A stretch of 64,000 nucleotides of DNA, from contig CM053327.1 in NCBI GenBank assembly GCA_028583605.1, forward strand, positions 22,927,629 to 22,991,628. Reading direction: 5' to 3'. Below, piece after piece: positions 59,804 through 64,000 of the stretch. Both the position numbers and the translations under genes were made by a program. Each line of letters begins with the position of its first letter. Position 1 is the first letter of the stretch. Below the pieces are notes generated by a model. It was given only the letters and a program-made list of their open reading frames with translations. It had not been told where the DNA came from and searched no databases. The stretch comes from Dastarcus helophoroides (taxonomy: Eukaryota; Arthropoda; Insecta; Coleoptera; Bothrideridae).

Positions 59804-62330
59804 AGATTTAGGCTTTTATATGGCGAAATTAAAAGTTCGTTACCCTTTAAAACCCCCCCTTCCAGTACATCGCAACTGATTATATTTTTGAGAATTGAAC
59901 TAATCTAAAATTTATGACCTCCCCCTCCCTAAAAAAAATTGGTCTGCCCTTTCAGCTTTAGAAATGCGCAGACTCAATATCTGTATAATGTATACCAAGA
60001 TAACATTTAGAAAAATGAGTTTAAAAATATACATGTAATGAATCAATGTTCCTATTTAGTCACCTGATGTATCAGATATCTGGGAATTCACTAATGTTTA
60101 CTTAAATACTGCTAACTATTAAATAAACAAGCGCTAGTTTGTTGTCTTTCCAACATATTTGAGTTGTATAATTTTATTCATGTAGTGTTAAACTTCTGGT
60201 AGAAGTATTTGTTTTTTTTTAATGGTTATATCAGCTGATGGACCTCCAAAGCATTCGAAATATTTGTGGAGTTGATTGTTATAGCAGTTTTTGTTAATAT
60301 TGCTACTGAAATATAAATGTTAGTATGATTTTTTTTTCTTTTAACCCATGATCTAACTAATTAAATTCTATGAACAGCATTCAATTCTATGATTTATTTT
60401 TAAAAACTTGATTTAAGTAACACTTTACAGAGTCTTTAAACGAAAACTTGATCATCTCTAATTAGGAAATATAAATACATTTTAGAATTAGCCGAGTCCC
60501 GTCGATTTATGTTATTGTGGGAACCGTTTTGACGGTCAAGCCAACTTGATTTGTTCATACTTCTAGTATCCAACAACCCCTACTTTCAAATTTTAAGAGG
60601 AACTACCCTACCTGTAACATATCATTCTAAAGCGCTTTCCATTGCGAATACACTGGTGTTTTGTTTTTAGGAATTGGTCGAGAATCAAAAACAAAAAGTT
60701 GATAAACCGATATTCACGTTCAGTGCGAGTTGCCAAAAGTGCTCAGCTATTTTTCATAGTGTCGGGCAATTATGAGCTTTATGGCCATGTATGTATAATT
60801 CCGTGTGTTCGAGATTGCCCCAACCCAGTTCATTAGCCCTTACCTTTTATGGTGAAAAATTATAACGAAATATTTAATTTGGGGACAGATTTCAATGTTA
60901 TTATCGTACGTATTGTTATACGTACGATAATACGATCTTCGAATAGTAAATATTTATGTCTGCCAATTTCGTATTAGAACCATTTATAGAAACCAAACTT
61001 TATTGACTTTAATCTAAAAAAAATTACATCGTAAAATAGAACATTTTTAAAAAATTCATAACTTGAATAATAACTACAGTTCTTCACTTCTTTTACGGTA
61101 TTGTGGTATTGTATAAGAGGTAAAATTATTTTTAAGATGGAGCTCAGCAAAAATATGTAATACATTTCTAACACAGTGCAATCGCTGTTTCGGGATTAAC
61201 CAGCGTTTGTGTTCACCCCACTTTCCCCTACATAATTTAAAATAAATGTTGCTAGCTTAAAGATAAAATGTCCTAAAAAAAGTCAAAAATTCAAGTGCAA
61301 GCTATAAACCCAACTTGCGGGGTGGACATTTTTTTTTCAATCGGCCCGCGTTATGATACGAAAATTTAAAATAATCCGGTGACGAAAAAAGTTATCCACT
61401 CCTGTTCTAATGCCTCCGTAATTACTAAAAATTGACCGCCGTCCTTATCTACACATTTTTTGAACATTAATTAATTTTCACTGCGCTGTTTGACTGGCTA
61501 CGAATTGCAATTCGTATTAAGTGCACTCACAAATAAAAAATATCTAAGAGTAATAAAGTTGGGTAGCTAATATTTCTGCCTATCTATCATCCTAGATATT
61601 CTACATTGCTACGTGTATGTGTTTTCGCATCTTCCCGTATAATTTATTACCATCAAGGGACTCTAAAAAGGATTGCCATTTAGTGCCTTGTTAAAAAAAA
61701 ATAAAGTCAATAAATGTATGTCATAAGACACACTAATAACTCAATGTCCTTGAGGCTGAAATTTATGCAGTCTCCAGAAGATTTTTCACGGACTAGGTAA
61801 TCCATATTTTTAAAATTGTTGCTTTCTTATTTTTTCTTTACAAAAAATACCTTTGTCCAAAAAATTTTCTATATACCTATTTGTCATAAAATCAATAGCA
61901 ATGATTCAACCGTCTACGAAAATCCTGCTTTGTTGCATCCGGTATAAAAATATCTATCAATCAATATTACAAGAGTTTTTCAAGTTGGAGTTGCTAGCTT
62001 TTGGGGGTAAGGGGCCAAAGGATTGAAAAGTACATGCTTAAGTGCCAAATAAGAAATAGAAATCCATATGCTCAAGCACTCTTCTAAAATACATTCCTTA
62101 ACAATTTTATAGAATTTATCCACTACTTTTGTATATGCTGTATAATCAGTGGTTTGGTAGATACAGCCGCTCGCTTACCTCCCTTACTTGGCCACTCGGT
62201 ACAATACGTTAATTAAAAAAAAAATAATTTTATCGTGTAACCTTTATTATCATACAAAAGAACCACCCTCGACATTTATGAGGTTCCCATTTTCGATGAT
62301 ACGTTTGAGCATGTGTCTTGTTAACGCGCC
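59804..62330. other. Intergenic region, mostly unassigned
   Basis: It contains the perfect hairpin at 60899-60932. Segment 61310-61500 is GC-richer but has no frame. A patch at 60235-60280 (CTGATGG...CGAAAT) loosely resembles a hammerhead core but lacks GAAAC and a cleavage triplet. No gene is supported. Confidence 0.35.
60899..60932. repeat. Perfect 15-bp hairpin with TGTT loop
   Basis: TATTATCGTACGTAT (60899-60913) is followed by TGTT and then the exact inverse (60918-60932). CG-containing symmetry of this length is unusual in such AT-rich DNA. No nearby gene suggests a function. Confidence 0.75.
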
Positions 62331-62600
62331 ATGATAACAGACTATTTGCTACCTCAAATTGAAGTTCATAATCTCGACAACATTTGGTTCCAATAACCGG
62401 GCGTCAAAGCCTACAAAATCTTGACATTATTGTGAAAATCACTTGATGAATATTTAATCTAACTCTTCGAAGAAGTGAATCTGTCACCTATATCCTATGA
62501 GATTCCACCTTTAGATTTTTTCCTTAGGGGCTATGTAAAGTTGAAAATCTACATGAATAAGCTGGCTGCAACTAACCCTTCCCCTAGGCGAGATCAACCG
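62331..62600 (+). pseudogene. Mariner-type DDE transposase remnant, single frame with stops
   Basis: One frame reads AMITDYLLPQIEVHNLDNIW and FQ, then after three stops SYEIPPLDFFLRGYVKLKIY and MNKLAATNP. This fits the family order LPQIEELxLxxIWFQQDGA ... SCDLTPLDFFLWGYVKxxVY. The DG of QQDG is lost, so it is dead. The retrotransposon tail below follows directly, so the two were joined by insertion or deletion. Confidence 0.72.
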
Positions 62601-63085
62601 TAAGATCCCTACTTAACGAAGAAATTTATCGTAAACACAAAGCCATATGGGCATCAATAACAACATGCCGACAAACTCACGCATTCATTAGAATGCCGTG
62701 CAGGAAAAGGGCAAAACTATGCCCACAACTCTCAAGCAATAATCCCAGGAAACTTGTAGGGATATGGACAGGTCACTGTCGATTAAACAAACACCTCCAC
62801 AGAATGGGAATTATAAACGATCCCGAGCTGCAGAGGGTGTTTAGAGGAAGATGAGAGTGTCGAGCACGTGATGTGCCACTGCCCGACACTAGCGTCAATC
62901 AGATGATCCACGCTGGGGACTTCTGGCCTAGTGTGGCCAATTTGAGAGATGCGCATCCAAGGGAAGTTCTTCAGTTTCTTAACAAGGTTGGGTGGCTGAA
63001 TGAATGATCAAGGACACATCAATCACGGGGATAGTTCTATGGGCCCCGAAAGGGTGGCCTAAGTGCTGGCCTAAACTTTAGGCAA
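62601..63085 (+). pseudogene. 3' end of an RNase H-bearing non-LTR retrotransposon (R1-like)
   Basis: LVGIWTGHCRLNKHLHRMGI (about 62750) matches the LLTGHCPLRRHLHRMG motif after the RNase H domain of R1-like elements. In another frame CRGCLEEDESVEHVMCHCPT (62829 onward) is the terminal CCHC knuckle, and DAHPREVLQFLNKVGWLNE closes the protein. The frame changes twice, so it is non-functional. After the stop, GGGCCCCGAAAGGGTGGCC-type sequence is a 3' untranslated tail. The architecture is the same as at 44326-45800 but the sequence differs. Confidence 0.72.
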
Positions 63086-63180
63086 CCCACAAAGAATCCA
63101 GAAAGCTGGCTTCAATTGAGGAATAAAAGCCAACATTACTTACATTATTTGCTAAATATCACTTGAAATGCTCTAACGTA

Positions 63181-64000
63181 GCGGTTCTCAACCCCTTGGG
63201 GTACGCCGTAAATTGTTTAGGGGTATTCCAAAACAAAAGTTAAAATGGCGGCAACATTTTTTTAAATTTTATTTAAACAAAACCTTATTGTCGTCCTGAA
63301 AATAAATTATATTCCAAATTGTGTTTGTTCAATACGATTACAAGACGAAGAATTTTCTAACATTAAACTTTTTTTTATTCAAAGAAATAAATTATATATT
63401 TAAATCTCACCCAAAAACCAGTGAATACTTGTAAGGAAACACACTATGACGAGCAACTGCTTACAATAGAGCGAAGTGGTGCCGTGAGCCGCGTGCAGAT
63501 ATCATAACACTGGTCTCAGTCAACGCAGTGAACTTTTGTATACTGCCGAAAAAGTGGGCTTTACATCTTTAATATTTGTTCACAAACCCTAGTTAGTGAC
63601 GTTCGGTATTATTTTCGATATTTATTTATTATTTTTATTAATTTTCTAACCTAATCCGTAGGTATGGATAAGTGGTTGGCAAGCGGAACTAGAAAAGAGT
63701 TACAACCTAATGTAGAAGGTTCTCAATTGGCAAGTTCTTCCCAAAATCAGAAGCAAAAAATTGAAAATGACCAGTCTTCATCAGGACAAAAAGAGAAAAA
63801 GAGAAAGTATTGTGAAGAATATATTAAATATGGATTTTCATATGTAGGAGATAAGAACTGCCCTAAACCACAATTTATAATATGTATGTGGAGACGTATT
63901 ATCCAATGGCTGCATGAAACCTGCTTTACTCTTAAGACATTTACATACCAAACATGCTAACTACAAAAATAAGGACCATGTTTTTTTTAAACGCTTAGAG
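63181..64000 (+). mobile_element. hAT-superfamily DNA transposon, 5' end (continues beyond window)
   Basis: The left terminus TAGCGGTTCTCAACC at about 63180 matches the CAGTGGTTCTCAACC inverted terminus of many hAT elements. About 480 nt later a transposase begins at 63664. The right end is outside the window, so target-site duplication cannot be checked. Confidence 0.65.
63664..64000 (+). pseudogene. hAT transposase N-terminus with BED-type zinc finger, frameshifted
   Basis: The start MDKWLASGTRKE and the Ser/Lys-rich linker are followed by RKYCEEYIKYGFSYVGD and PKPQFIIC. This is the N-terminus of hAT transposases related to domesticated ZBED5-like proteins. A one-base insertion near 63886-63889 shifts the frame to a stop at 63958-63960. 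In the neighbouring frame the finger continues (MKPALLLRHLHTKHANYKNK) and stays open to the window edge. The first finger cysteine is phenylalanine (PQFIIC instead of PQCxxC). So this copy has both a frameshift and a lost zinc ligand. The start is chosen because MDKWL is the usual beginning. Confidence 0.75.

Noticed and set aside
60235..60285. Hammerhead-like CTGATGG...CGAAAT
   Set aside because: It lacks GAAAC and a GUC-type cleavage triplet.

Overview
The window is AT-rich, intron-containing nuclear DNA of an insect. A beetle is my guess from the repeat mix and gene types, but the sequence does not prove the order. Two protein-coding genes can be reconstructed with confidence. The first is the 3' part of unc80 (plus strand, 20 exons, 1-13862, about 1,340 residues), which encodes the scaffold of the NALCN sodium-leak channel. 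The second is a complete CD36/scavenger receptor class B gene (minus strand, six exons, 24267-18222, 542 residues). The two genes converge, with about 4.4 kb between their stop codons. A third probable gene shows only as one internal coding exon (minus strand, 53796-54043). Two much weaker exon-like islands lie on the plus strand at 16005-16031 and 30230-30268.

The rest is mostly transposon debris. unc80 intron 17 holds a 1.1-kb imperfect inverted repeat and a Tc1-like remnant; intron 18 holds a second Tc1-like remnant and a hairpin repeat. Between the two genes lie a mariner-type remnant, a tRNA-like SINE head and one copy of a repeat ending in CAGTGTGTCC. Segment 28293-28361 folds as a complete type I hammerhead ribozyme with a two-base-pair stem III, the form known from Penelope-like retroelements. 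Segment 31516-37835 holds two diverged copies of one repeat. The second copy is split by two non-LTR retrotransposons in opposite orientations, and the first copy serves as the empty site.

At 42844-44323 there is a 1,480-bp near-perfect palindrome with two 675-bp arms, a 130-bp loop and TA on both sides. It is followed by an RNase H-bearing non-LTR fragment, further Jockey-like pieces, mariner-type pseudogenes at 51.0-51.4 and 62.3-62.6 kb, and the 5' end of a hAT transposon running off the right edge.

No operon-like or pathway relation links the two host genes. The most notable non-genic features are the hammerhead ribozyme, the 1.48-kb palindrome (a possible hairpin-RNA source) and the dated nested-insertion locus. 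Exon boundaries were set by hand from GT-AG sites and reading-phase continuity. Transposon family calls rest on recognisable protein motifs, not on database searches.
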